This document shows positions 23,743 to 33,261 of a stretch of 64,000 nucleotides of DNA, piece after piece. How positions within the stretch are numbered: position 1 is the stretch's first letter; each line of letters starts with the position of its first letter. The position numbers and the translations under genes are program-made. The notes under the pieces were generated by a model. The model did no database searches and was not told the origin of the DNA. It saw nothing but the letters and a program-made list of their open reading frames with translations. The stretch comes from Acanthococcus lagerstroemiae (lineage: Eukaryota; Arthropoda; Insecta; Hemiptera; Eriococcidae): positions 36,471,214 to 36,535,213 of the forward strand of contig CM063110.1 in the NCBI GenBank assembly GCA_031841125.1, read 5' to 3'.

Positions 23743-25228
23743 AGGTTCATTCACCTATAGCAGTAAGAACTATGTAAATCACGTATTCCTTATATCAACA
23801 TTTTGATAAACTCTACTGAACCTCTCAAGAGATGGATCCATAACTCAACTACTGTCAAACCACTACCGAGTGGGATGACCTTCTATCTTCTGTGGCAGTT
23901 GTCAGCACCAGTACCGCCTTACCCTGGTACCTATGTTGGGTTAGAACGTAAGATACCTCTATGGCTAGGTCAAGATCTGTTAGCCTGCGCAGCAGTGGAG
24001 GGGGAACCGTTCGAGGCTGTGTCCTCCTAGGCATATTGCCCAAGGTTGGAGTAGCTTACAACATAGTAATAACTCCAACGTGCCCTAGCCTATTAAATGC
24101 TGTATGGGCAGGGGATCCTGCATAAACAATTCTCGCATCAAGGCCATAGTGCAACACACTATGCAGGATTTTGAGAAATCCTCGCCACAGCGAGGTCGCA
24201 AAGTCAGGGGATCAAAGGTAAGAGCAACCGTGCAAGTTTACCAATGACTACTTTCTCCCTACGTAATAACGACATGCCCACATCCACCACACTAGAGTAG
24301 CAGGACTACTTCTATGCAGAGGATGGGAGGCGAGCCTGTCCCTATTTAGTTGAGACAACACTGGAAACAAGGTTTCCAACCAAGGGTCTGCGCCCCCAAG
24401 GTCCAAAAGGGGGTGTAGGTTTTACAGAATCCAATCCATCACTAAGGACCCATACCCTTGATGATAGATGCTATTCCGTAAACCAACACAATTCACCAGA
24501 AGGTGCTACAGTTGATGGCCAACAGATGGGGGACTCTTGCTATCTCAGTGACTACCCACCAAACTCAGCTTGAGCAACACTCCACGGAAGCAAGGTCGGG
24601 GTAGTCCAACCTGCTGTGAACCCAACGCCGTTTCAGAAGACAGGTACAGTTCAAGAAGGAACAACCACGGGTATCCCTTCAAGAATTGGAGGAATGTACA
24701 CAATGTTGGTGTTAAAGGAATAGATACGAGGATTCTAAGACCTATGATCAATAGGTCCACGAATCAGAGGCATTAGTAACGGATTTTTTTTTTTTTTAAT
24801 TTTTGTCAAGTAACAGTACTGCGCGCTAGTACCTCAGTCACAAGTCATATCACATGAATGCTCTTGCCCACCAAGGGTGCGCACCCAGAGGCTGCTATAA
24901 GAGAATAACAGACTCAAAATATAAAGACGCAGTAGAGTTTAGCTAAGTCTCTACTCCTGCCAACTTCACACCCAGCGACTTTGCTGATTGTACTGGCATG
25001 TATGCTGAAATTGACAGGTAGTGTAGACTATACGAATGGTTTAGTCCAGAAAAAGAAAACCAATGGCAAGAGCACTCAGAGCCTCAAACAAGTAGAATTT
25101 TTTCATAAGGGACAGGATGAGACCTACATTTGCTATGCAAGATATCTAATCCAAGTTCCTTAGAACAGTACTCAGAGGCGTGCAGAGGAGGTTTGCAACC
25201 GTGCATGTAACCACGTTCTGCTACCAAA
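23743..25228 (-). other. BEL untranslated leader (internal)
   Basis: This is 1.49 kb between the 5' LTR and the gag start, with no long frame and several short ATG-started frames that would hinder scanning. On the minus strand a pyrimidine-rich 'ttcttactgctatag' ends at 23755, directly before the gag-pol frame opens, and would serve as a splice acceptor. A matching donor CAG/GTTAGT lies in the 5' LTR near 25974. A T-run of 16 lies at about 24783-24798. Confidence 0.6.
25211..25226 (-). other. Candidate primer-binding site
   Basis: Two bases beyond the end of the 5' LTR the minus strand reads TGGTAGCAGAACGTGG. The first ten bases match the complement of an initiator-Met-type tRNA 3' end (CUGCUACCA). 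The remaining six are not the usual ones, so the primer identity is uncertain. Confidence 0.55.
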
Positions 25229-25968
25229 TGACGTAGAATTAGCACCTATATTTAGCAGAGTTGTGACGTCGATCAGTCACGGAATGATCGAGACGCCACC
25301 TGGTGAAATTACGTCCAAACAGCTCATGTGATTTAAGGCGCAGTGGAAGACTATAGGTTTGAGTACCAAGTTCAAGAAAGAACAGATTAAATACAGGCAT
25401 AACTTATTTATTTAAACAACACAAACTTCTTATAAATTAAATTTTCTTCCGGTCCAGTCCTCCGAATATTCAACAGTTACCTAACGGCAAACAAACAAGT
25501 CCACCGTCAGTCCAAAGGATGTTAGTAAATTCTAATTTAAATGTTAATTAAATTAAATGTCGGCTAGTGGTAAGGAGGATATGCACCGGCAATCCTGGAC
25601 CCCCGACTATACCACAAGAGAGGAAGTTTACCTTAAACTCAGGGTACCGACCCATAAGTTTGCTCAGGACAACAGCAGTTCTGGATCAAGTAATAAATTG
25701 AGCCAAAGGTTGGGAAGGCGGGGAGGGTCCCTAATTCGGTTGGAATAATTACGTTCCGACCAAACAGTAAAGAAATTTCCCCGGAAGTCAAGGACCCCAG
25801 ACAGGGTCAGAAATAAGTAGCTTCTCCCTTTACCGAAAGGAAAAAATGTACGGATCCATCACGAATGGACAATTTAAATATATCAGGTTTGTACCAGAAT
25901 AATTACGTTCTGGGTGCAAACTGAAAGAATAATTTACCACACAAGAAGGGGGTAAACAACAAGAATTC

Positions 25969-25978
25969 ACTAACCTGA
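25969..25978 (-). promoter_or_regulatory. Candidate splice donor in LTR leader
   Basis: The minus strand reads CAG/GTTAGTG, a strong donor match, about 105 bp after the presumed start site. Joined to the acceptor at 23755 it would remove about 2.2 kb containing most upstream ATGs. Inference only. Confidence 0.4.
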
Positions 25979-26077
25979 GACATGCCGCTTCAAACACAAA
26001 CACCACACGCGATTCGCCACACAACTGTAATTTTAGCAACTACAAAATTCACAATGCTCAAGCGCGAGTCCGAACAA

Positions 26078-26113
26078 GAATGACCTGGGCATTGTTCTGC
26101 TCAGCCCTTTTAT
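26078..26113 (-). promoter_or_regulatory. BEL LTR core promoter (TATA plus initiator)
   Basis: On the minus strand ATAAAAG (26107-26113) is followed by TCATTC (26078-26083). The A of the initiator falls 32 nt after the first base of the TATA motif, the canonical geometry, and TCATTC fits the arthropod TCAKTY initiator. This places the transcript start near 26081. Confidence 0.7.
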
Positions 26114-26271
26114 GATTGTTGGGGCACGTTGTGTGCTACAATTCTCAAACTATCGACCATTGGTCGAAGTCGGAAATTGTGACGTCAATTGTGTACCTCA
26201 CGACGTCACCTCACCGGGGTGACTTACGTATTTATTATCAGTAGCCTGTACTATGTCACATATTTTCGACA

Positions 26272-26276
26272 CCTTG
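26272..26276. repeat. Target-site duplication of BEL element (right)
   Basis: CCTTG, exact copy of 17138-17142. The pre-insertion sequence would be the MITE's own 'gtaccttgaaac' word. Confidence 0.9.
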
Positions 26277-27163
26277 AAACACTTGAAATATCTCGACGTG
26301 GTGCTGCTTTCTGGCGGCGGTTTTTTGGTAGCGGAAACTAGAGTTACGTTCTCAGAGATCGACCTACTTTCCAACCTTGCTCCTCATTATCTTTGAATAG
26401 TTTCAGCATGTCACATCAAAAATTAAATAATTTTTTTTTTAATTTTCGTGTATTTCGACTTCGAAGTACAAATTAAGTATAATTATTTTGGTACTGTCAT
26501 AAAATAGACTCATTTTAGCTACTTTTCTGATGTTCACATTCGATGAATCGATGCGGTGTGCCCCTAAATTGGGTCATCTTCATTATTTGACCTACCATTG
26601 TACCTTGAAACAACACTTACTCGTGTACTTTGGAACGTGTAAAATGGGATCTCATTGCATCGGGTACCTTAAAACCGGAAAAAATTCAAATAAAATTCGA
26701 TAATATTAGCTTAGTTTCTATAATTATTATCAATTCTGTATTTATCTTAGGTATGCCGAGAAGTAAACAAGGCATTTTACGAAAGCCCATTTTTCAGTTT
26801 TTGATTTTGTAATTTTTATTTTGTCCATTGGTACTGTAATGGAAGCATTTTTTTCAACTTACCTCAGCTTATTTCAGCAATTTAGCTAACTGAGAAAACT
26901 AAAACCACTATTTCCGATCCACTTTTCAAGGGACACGAGGTATGATTCAAGGTACAACAGGGTGTTGTACCTTGGAACACATTTTGAAAATTTTCAATTC
27001 AATATGTATGGTTTTAGTTTATTGTAAATTTGAGATCAACCTAACCATTTGAAGCGTTTTCACCAGTACTTTCATCCTATGTGCTTCAATTTTACTTTCA
27101 GTCACTCGAAACTGAGAAATTGAGATCAAAGTTTTTTGTTCCAAGGTACAACAGTCTCCCCTA

Positions 27164-27248
27164 CACAAACAGTACACGAGATCACGAGGGTCGTGACTTT
27201 GTGGGTCCGGTACACAAGATTACGAGAATCGTGACTTCGTGAGTCCGG
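27164..27248. repeat. 38 bp minisatellite, right part
   Basis: The array resumes after the MITE: the rest of a broken unit to 27198, a full 38 bp unit at 27199-27236, then a partial unit that merges into copy C of the ~273 bp repeat. It confirms that the MITE landed inside the array. Confidence 0.85.
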
Positions 27249-27530
27249 GTGCAAATTATTCAATTTTTTGAGCCGAATTCGAATCCATTGTCAAATTTGA
27301 GCTAGACTCATTTTTTATTAACCTATTTCGACCGCATTTTCGAATTTTTCTCGGGAACGAAGTGTCACCGCCTAACTTGAACACTGAATTCCAACTCAGC
27401 GTGAAAAATTGAGTAGAAAACTGTCTTTAATTCAAAATTTTTTGATTTGATTTTTCAAATTTTTCAAATTTCTTCATACTATACATCACATCTTTTTTGG
27501 GGCGAAAAATTTCCCTTTCACTATCTTTTT
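27249..27530. repeat. ~273 bp repeat, copy C
   Basis: Starts gtgcaaattattcaatttt and follows copy A through 'gagctaga.tcatttttt', 'cgggaa.g.agtgtcaccgcc', 'tgagtagaa', 'tttttgattt' and 'tcttttttggg'. About 80-85 percent similar to copy A by eye. Confidence 0.8.
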
Positions 27531-28059
27531 TTTTTAACATAAAGTCAGACTCATCTGGGGAAGACGTGAAATATCATATGACAGGGACTCGTTCATTTTC
27601 TGTTTAAAAAAGAGAGAGAAAAAGAAACTTCTTTCCTCTAAAAAGGCAGGAAAAAACACATGATTGTAAGTACGCAGAAATTATCGAAAACCCTGGGATA
27701 TGGTGAAATCGATTTTTTGAGACAGGGCGTGTGGATTCAAAACGTAGATAGTATTCAAAAACGGTGTATTTTTTGAGAATTCAATAAGATGGCAACATCC
27801 GAATTTATCAGAGAGCACACGTGAGCAAGACTCTCGAGTGCGGGCGATTCAACTCTTGGGATCTTAATAGTTTCCAGTGCTAATACGAAAAATTATCAAA
27901 AGTTCAAAATTAGGGAAGATGACGATGTCCAGCAGTAGGTCCACAATAACTGAGATCTTCTGTAGTTTTTGTTTGGTTTAAAAAGATGCACAGTTTTGAT
28001 AATCCCTGTTCCACTTTTGAGTTCATATAACAAGTCAGAAGTGTTTATCAAGCTGCGGA
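27531..28059. other. Unassigned AT-rich DNA
   Basis: No feature recognised. Confidence 0.4.
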
Positions 28060-28215
28060 GCTGACTTTCTGTCTGTCATTTTGTCAGCCTACATTGGTTA
28101 ACTCGCTAGCTGACTGTCTATATAATATTTGTATCTATCTGCTTTTGTGCTTGCCTGTTTTTCTGGTTGCTGGCTAGCTTGCTGACTTGCCTGTCTGTCG
28201 TTCTATCTGCCTATC
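28060..28215. repeat. Degenerate CTG/TCTG-rich simple repeat
   Basis: Many 'gctgact', 'tgtctgt', 'ctgcc', 'cttgcctgt' words within 155 bp, an eroded low-complexity tract. Confidence 0.6.
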
Positions 28216-29277
28216 AATCAGAATTACCTAACTGACTTTGGTGTGGATAAGTCTAGTTAGGATCTATCCAGAAGGGAGATGGAATTAAATAGTCTCTCAT
28301 ATCCGCGAGAATAATGATATTTCAGATCAAAAATAATTCAACAAAGTCGAATGTCTCTCTCCCCGTCCCCTAAGCATCGACGTATCTAGTCTTCTAATCA
28401 ACCTAGTATGATAATTCCCTCGAACGTATTCGATTCGGAAAATTTCCCGCATCCGACTCAGATGTCTCAAAGATTGCGCAACATTTCAGAAAGCTAAACT
28501 ACATACATAGAATACGTAAAATCGAAATCAATTCGCAGTAAGCGAGATTTGATGGCATTAGGACGGCGGAGAACACGAGCTCCCGTTTCAGCGTGCGTGC
28601 TAGAATTCGAAAATGTTTTTCGGAAAAACATTCGAGACCCGCGCGAAATGCTCATTTTGGTCAATTAGATTCGAAGAACACAATGCAAAATGTCCGGTCA
28701 TGTTTGCTCACAAAGGAAAATGAATGCGCGAGCCCTGTTCGTATTGCTTTCGTACGTAAATAAATTTATCATTTTGAAAATTCCGCGAAATTCTCTGGCC
28801 AGCGCGACAGCAGGCCGGATGGGGTACGAAGAACAGCTCGACTCGAAACTCGAAAAGTCAAAATGAAACGCAATCCGATCGCGAGAGAGCGAAGTTGCGG
28901 CCGTGTGCCCGCCGCCCAGCTGAAGATTAAACAAAAAGTCATTTAAAAGTTTGAGCTACAACGTGTAAAGATTTAGCTGCACAATATTTATGATTTATAT
29001 ATAGAGTGTGGAGGGGGGACGGGAGTGAGCGAGAGAAGTTTTGCAGTCGGTGTGCACGAGTACAGTATACAGGGTGTGGCACGAGAATCCCCTTGTATTT
29101 TTTTTTTTTTTTTAATTGAAAAGTAAGGTCGAAATGGAACAGACGAGTATTTGCTAAAGCTAAGGTCTAGCTTATGCTGGGATGAAGAATTTCTCCTTCC
29201 TATGATGGTGGGGCAGGAACGTTGGAACGTGACACGAACTTTAAACGAAAACATATGAAAATAAGTATCGAAAGAGG
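28216..29277. other. Unassigned DNA with a CpG-rich islet (28560-28930)
   Basis: The section 28560-28930 is richer in G+C and CpG than its surroundings (words such as cgcgcgaaatg, gatcgcgagagagcg, gcggccgtgtgcccgcc). It could be a promoter, a conserved non-coding element or an old exon, but no frame there has a recognisable motif. A T-run of about 15 lies at 29100-29114. Confidence 0.35.
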
Positions 29278-29760
29278 GGTATTTGGGGTTGCTGAATTCG
29301 AAAATACCATCAGATTTACGTGCGACCTCGATTCGAGCTCCATATTCGATATTTTATCCTTCCAGAACACCAGTTTTCTTTTACTGAAAGGATTGAACAA
29401 GGTGTTTTTGGGTTACTGAATTCGATAATTCTATCAGAATTTTTATCCGACTCTGATTCGATTCCCAAAAGTCAAATTTGACCTCTTCAAGTGAACCAAT
29501 TTCACTTAGGTAAAGAAATTGAACATGGTATCAGAATACTAGTTTCTTAGGTTACGGATCTCGGAAAGTCAGTCAGATTCTTAATCTGTCCCTAATTTGG
29601 GTTACAGAATCCAAATTTGACTCCAAATAGGCAAAAGTGACCCGACTGAGAAAATAAAACAAAACTTCTAAATAGAGTTTTCTTGTATCGCAGAGTTCAA
29701 CAATTCAATCAGATTTTCGATTTGACCCCCATTGATGTCATAAATTTGACTTTTTTTTTC
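29278..29760. repeat. Degenerate tandem array, ~125 bp period
   Basis: Units begin 'ggtatttggggttgctgaattcgaaaa' (29278), 'ggtgtttttgggttactgaattcgataa' (29401) and a weaker copy from 29527, each with 'atcagatt..' and 'gattcgat/ccaaatttgac' words. It resembles the array at 5370-5950. Confidence 0.6.
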
Positions 29761-29790
29761 TTCTTCAAAGGAGCCTATTTGATTTTTTTA

Positions 29791-30090
29791 TGTCTTTATA
29801 CTTTGGCACGCAAACCGGAAAAACGTTACTTTCACGCGTGACATTTCACGCGTTACGCGTTACATTTGAGGAGGAATGAAATAATCATTTCCATGGAAAT
29901 TTATTTTTGACATTTTCATGTCTTTATTTTGGCACATTCCAACCATGGGTATAACACCAACGGGAAATACGTTACATTTGAGGAAGTACGAAAGGGAGTA
30001 ACGAAAAGGAATTATCATTTCCATGGAAATCATTTTGACATTTTTATGTCTTTACTTTGGCACACAGCGGGACTGACTGGACTGACTGAT
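29791..30090. repeat. 128 bp tandem repeat, 2.3 copies
   Basis: 'tgtcttta.actttggcac' begins at 29791, 29919 and 30047, a spacing of exactly 128 each time. Units share 'cgttacatttgaggaag', 'aatcatttccatggaaat' and 'ttttgacattttta'. A small internal slip of 'cacgcgtgac/cacgcgttac' occurs in unit 1. Confidence 0.8.
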
Positions 30091-30199
30091 TCAACACATA
30101 ATTCGCCTGCGAGTATCACACTTCGTGTACATATCAACCTGTATTCCCATACGAGCATCACGTTCCTTGCACCAGCCTGCGAGCACTACGCTCTGCTAC

Positions 30200-30739
30200 T
30201 AGTGATGTCGATCATTACAAAAACCATGATCGATCATGATCGATCTTTCTGATGATCGATCACAAACTACAATGTCAAGTATCGAGAGGCATACAACAGT
30301 CAGATATTCATTTCCATCACAAAAATGTGTGTTTTTCTTATGAGAGTCAAAGTAACCATCGCCGTTCGCTTATCAGTTGGGTTTAGTTTCGGCGGTTTGT
30401 TGTTGTTTGCACAGTCCGAATATTATCAATGCCAATGCACTCTCCTCTCCACTGTGTTTTGGCTACAAAATATAAAAATGTTTGGCAAAAACAGAAAATA
30501 CCTAAAAACATTCTCTATTAGGTCCTTTTCTAAGTCAACTTTAAAAAAACGTATTCATTTCTGTGTTCAGAGAAGTCGTTAATAGAAAGGAACTTATACT
30601 CATCTACCAATGGTCTCTTTTCTTATTCTTCATGATCGATCATAATGATCGCCCTGAGCTCGATGATCGAAAAAGATCGAGTCTTATCGAGATGATCGTG
30701 ATCGATCATTTTTGATCGAGTAAATGATCGACATCACTA
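30200..30739. mobile_element. hAT-type nonautonomous element, 540 bp
   Basis: Ends are TAGTGATGTCGATCATT and its inverted copy. It is flanked by an exact 8 bp duplication, TCTGCTAC, at 30192-30199 and 30740-30747. Subterminal zones on both sides are packed with GATCGATC/ATGATCGATC words in both orientations (30228-30262 and 30632-30728), as expected for transposase-binding repeats. The middle has only an 85-codon frame without motifs, so it depends on a transposase elsewhere. Confidence 0.9.
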
Positions 30740-30861
30740 TCTGCTACTGCATCATGTTGCAGGAGCATTCTTGCGTCATTTTGATTTGAAAATACAGATT
30801 GATAGGAATTTCCAGCCTTTTTCGAAAGATATAACTTTTTATCATTCAAAGAAATATTCTT

Positions 30862-32195
30862 CTTCTTCTTCCTCACCACCCGGTTTCGGGCATCGTGATC
30901 AGGTAACCGAGTCAACCAGGCTCTTCAAGTTATCTCTGTCCTCGGCTGTCCTAGTACATGATTCCATCGTCTTGCCAGTGATTCTCCGTATTAAATCTAT
31001 GTATCTTGTGGGTGACCTGCCGCGCGACCTGGCCCCTTCTACTCTTCCCTGCACAGTCAGTTTCTCCCGATTGTCTCTTCTGATTACGTGACCAAAGTAG
31101 CTGAGAAGGCGTCTCCTGATGACTGTGCTGAGTCTGTCTTTCACGCCAAGTTCTTCACGTATCGACGCGTTCGTCCTCTTCTTGGTCCATGAGATTTTTA
31201 GCATACATCTATAGCAGTGAATCTCGGAAGCCTCAGTTCAGCGTTTTTCACTATACAGCACTCTGCTGCATACAAAAAGACTGGGAAAATCAGGGACTTG
31301 ATTATTTTCAGCTTGATGTGTTGTGTGACATCATGACTCCTCCAGATTCGACTGAGCTTTCCTACTGCTGTTTTTTCGATTGCCGCTCTTCTTCTTATTT
31401 CTCCTTCTGAGCCGCCTCTGTTGGAAACCATGGAGCCCAAGTATGTGAAGTCTTGCACTACTTCTATTCCATCCACATCTGTGATTCCTGGTTGATTGTC
31501 ATTCATGCGGTCGACGATCATAATTTTAGTTTTGGACTTATTTATTCTCAGGCCCTCCCCTCGGTACTGATGCAATGCCCAAAAGGGTAGTTTCCGATGC
31601 CGGGAGTGCGGTGTCTCAGGGGCCACTTTGGCATGCGTGCATCGCCATACGTCCCACCACACCATTTATTCTCAGGCCCACCGTGACACTAGCTGCCTCT
31701 ACTCTCTTCAGTAGTTCCCTTAGTTCTTCCATCATTGAGGCTAGCAGAGTGGTATAGTGTGCATATCTGAAGTCAGATATTCGTTTCCCTCTAAGGAATA
31801 CTCCCCCTTTCCAGGACTTTTCTCATAACCCACTGTCCGTAGGCGTTGAAAAGGATGAGACTGAGTATGCATCCCTGTCGTACTCCCTTGGCGGTTTTGA
31901 AGTGTTATGTGAGTTCTACTTCTACTCTCACTTGAGCAGAGTTGTCTTCGCATAGGCTCTTATGCAGAGCACCAGATGCTTTGGAACTCCAGAGTATCCG
32001 CCAGTTCACATTATCAAACACCTTTTCGTAGTAAATGAAGTATAAATACGCTTGCTTGTTGAACTCCCGAACTTTTTTCATCACCTGGCGAATTTTGAGA
32101 GCTCTCTCGTGCCTCTGCCAGGGACAAAACCAGCCTGTTCTGGCGGTATCTGTTGGAGGATCCGTTCGTGCAGGATGTTGACTAATTATGCTCAC
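30862..32195 (-). pseudogene. Decayed LINE, RT half and C terminus
   Basis: On the minus strand, from the 5' side: ILHERILQQIPPEQAGFVPG (about 32180), AYLYFIYYEKVFDNVNWRIL (about 32060; RT box with Asp), then frame-shifted remnants across the region where FADD should be, GLRINKSKTKIMIVDR (about 31545), FTYLGSMVSN, GEIRRRAAI, FPVFLYAAECC (about 31260), LKISWTKKRTNASIREELG and GRSPTRYIDLIRRITGK (about 31020). The 3' end carries a short (GAA)n tail on the minus strand (30859-30872), typical of LINEs with microsatellite-like tails. A 108 bp retroposon sits inside it at 31556-31663. Several stops and shifts; not functional. Upstream endonuclease sequence occurs inverted at 32239-32430. Confidence 0.8.
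31556..31663 (+). mobile_element. 108 bp short retroposon with 16 bp TSD
   Basis: The insert is bounded by a perfect 16 bp direct repeat ATTTATTCTCAGGCCC (31540-31555 and 31664-31679), which duplicates part of the host LINE. The insert contains the shared module: a 'gatgc..tgcccaaaagggtagtttccgatgccggga' core, 'gtgcggtgtctcaggggcca', and a 3' end 'catcgccatacgtcccaccac'. Related modules lie at 45332-45441 (minus) and 50748-50862 (plus). Long target duplications imply target-primed reverse transcription. Confidence 0.85.
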
Positions 32196-32238
32196 TCTCG
32201 TTCATCTCGAGAAAAGCGACAGATGAATAGACTTCCGC

Positions 32239-32430
32239 CTAGACAAGAGACTATTTGTAGCCAGCACAAACTTCCGACATCATCCGAGGAAATTGTACAC
32301 TTGGAGTGGTGAGCAAACGCTGGAAAACATCGATATGGGATGTTAAAACGTACCCAGAAAAAGACTGCGGTAGCGACCACCAACTACTAGTATACGTTAC
32401 CAAATTGAGATCTTGGAGATCCAGCTGCGC
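32239..32430 (+). pseudogene. LINE endonuclease fragment, inverted relative to its RT
   Basis: Plus-strand translation gives LDKRLFVASTNFRHHPRKLY then TWS, and in the next frame KRWKTSIWDVKTYPEKDCGS followed by DHQLLV. These match the end of an APE-type LINE endonuclease (NT.F.H..R..TW, then DCGSDH with the catalytic SDH box). It abuts the minus-strand RT fragment head to head. One frameshift near 32305 removes the N-Q-I-D segment. Confidence 0.75.
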
Positions 32431-33261
32431 CGCACCTCGATCCGACTTCACGGTCAAAAGTAAAGATGAGGCGCTTTTCATTATAGACACCCTGTATACT
32501 GTAGACGTATATGCATACGAAATGGCACCGAATCGGAACGGGGGTGGCTGAACGAATTAATGAATTTGGGTTTTGGGTACATCCGAAATCAGAGGAGAGT
32601 ACAATTTTTAACGACCCACGCCGCGCCACGACGTCCACGGTGGCGTGCGTCGCGTCGCGCCGGCTCTTGCGAATATTTTTCTTCGTCTCGCCGCCCGCCT
32701 CACGCGTGTTTAATTAATGAAACCGTTTCGCATAGTTTCAACTTTTCATTGTTGGGAAAGTTCTCTCGTCGGCGTGACACGTCCGCCGGATTTTTTCGAT
32801 TTATTACCGTTATTAATTCCGCAGCGTGTGCGTACGGACCGGACGAATTAGAAATACAAAAAGGGACGACGTGACAAGTCATTGAAACGATATTAATGGA
32901 CGAACCGGCGAACATATCGTATTATTACGACAAATAACCCCGAACAGTCCAAAAATATCTTGATTTGCAGATTACTGAATTGTAGGAGGCTCATTTGAGG
33001 CCACCAAGGAGTTCAAGCATTCATAAAGCTGAAATTGCAAGCTAAAATATCTAACCTTGAAAAGTAGACCTAAAGTTGAATCTTTTCGTATGAGAAAATG
33101 TTAAAACTGATGGCTGAACCGTTCAGCTGGTAAACTTCAACTTCAGCTGACTAATGCTTGAAACTGCTCGAAGTTTAATAGCGTTTAGCTTAAAATACAG
33201 GATTTTCGCTTATTTAATTTTTCTAAGCCACGTGTCACGTTTGTTGACGAAAACTACCTCG
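32431..33261. other. Unassigned DNA with CpG-rich islet (32618-32710)
   Basis: A GC/CpG-rich core (cacgccgcgccacgacgtcc, gcgtcgcgtcgcgccgg) is followed by 'ggcgtgacacgtccgccgg'. A 104-codon plus-strand frame crosses it, Arg/Ser-rich and with no recognisable domain. It might be a conserved regulatory element or an old exon. Confidence 0.3.

Larger units (their letters stand above)
17143..26271 (-). mobile_element. BEL/Pao LTR retrotransposon, 9,129 bp
   Basis: Two direct LTRs (17143-18190 and 25229-26271), each starting TG and ending CA, bracket a minus-strand gag-pol frame, and a 5 bp CCTTG duplication flanks the whole. Domain order in the polyprotein (gag with DUF1759-like region, zinc knuckles, aspartic protease, reverse transcriptase, RNase H, integrase) and the signature DASAKS, DIEKAF, YVDN and VYDPLG motifs place it in BEL/Pao. 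The LTRs differ by three substitutions and one 5 bp indel, so the insertion is recent. No env-like frame is seen. The integrase part is broken, so this copy is probably non-autonomous. Confidence 0.97.
25229..26271 (-). repeat. BEL right LTR (5' LTR of the element)
   Basis: 1,043 bp, TG...CA. In element sense U3 is only about 190 bp and R-U5 about 850 bp, judged from the TATA/initiator position. It contains a 69-codon frame starting about 42 bp after the presumed transcription start (identical in the other LTR), best read as an upstream ORF of the leader. Confidence 0.97.
17107..27161. mobile_element. MITE with 20 bp TIRs, split by the BEL element
   Basis: The 20-mer GGGGAGACTGTTGTACCTTG at 17107-17126 has a perfect inverted copy at 27142-27161. 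Both ends are bordered by TA (17105-17106 and 27162-27163), the target duplication typical of Tc1/mariner-like transposition. Without the BEL element and its target duplication it would be about 921 bp. The interior has no long frame. It contains extra 'gtaccttgaaac' words (near 26595) and a 12 bp palindrome around 26948-26974 made of the same terminal motif. It interrupts the 38 bp minisatellite. Confidence 0.8.

Noticed and set aside
23803..24776. Short plus-strand frames in the BEL leader
   Set aside because: Antisense to the element, short and motif-free.
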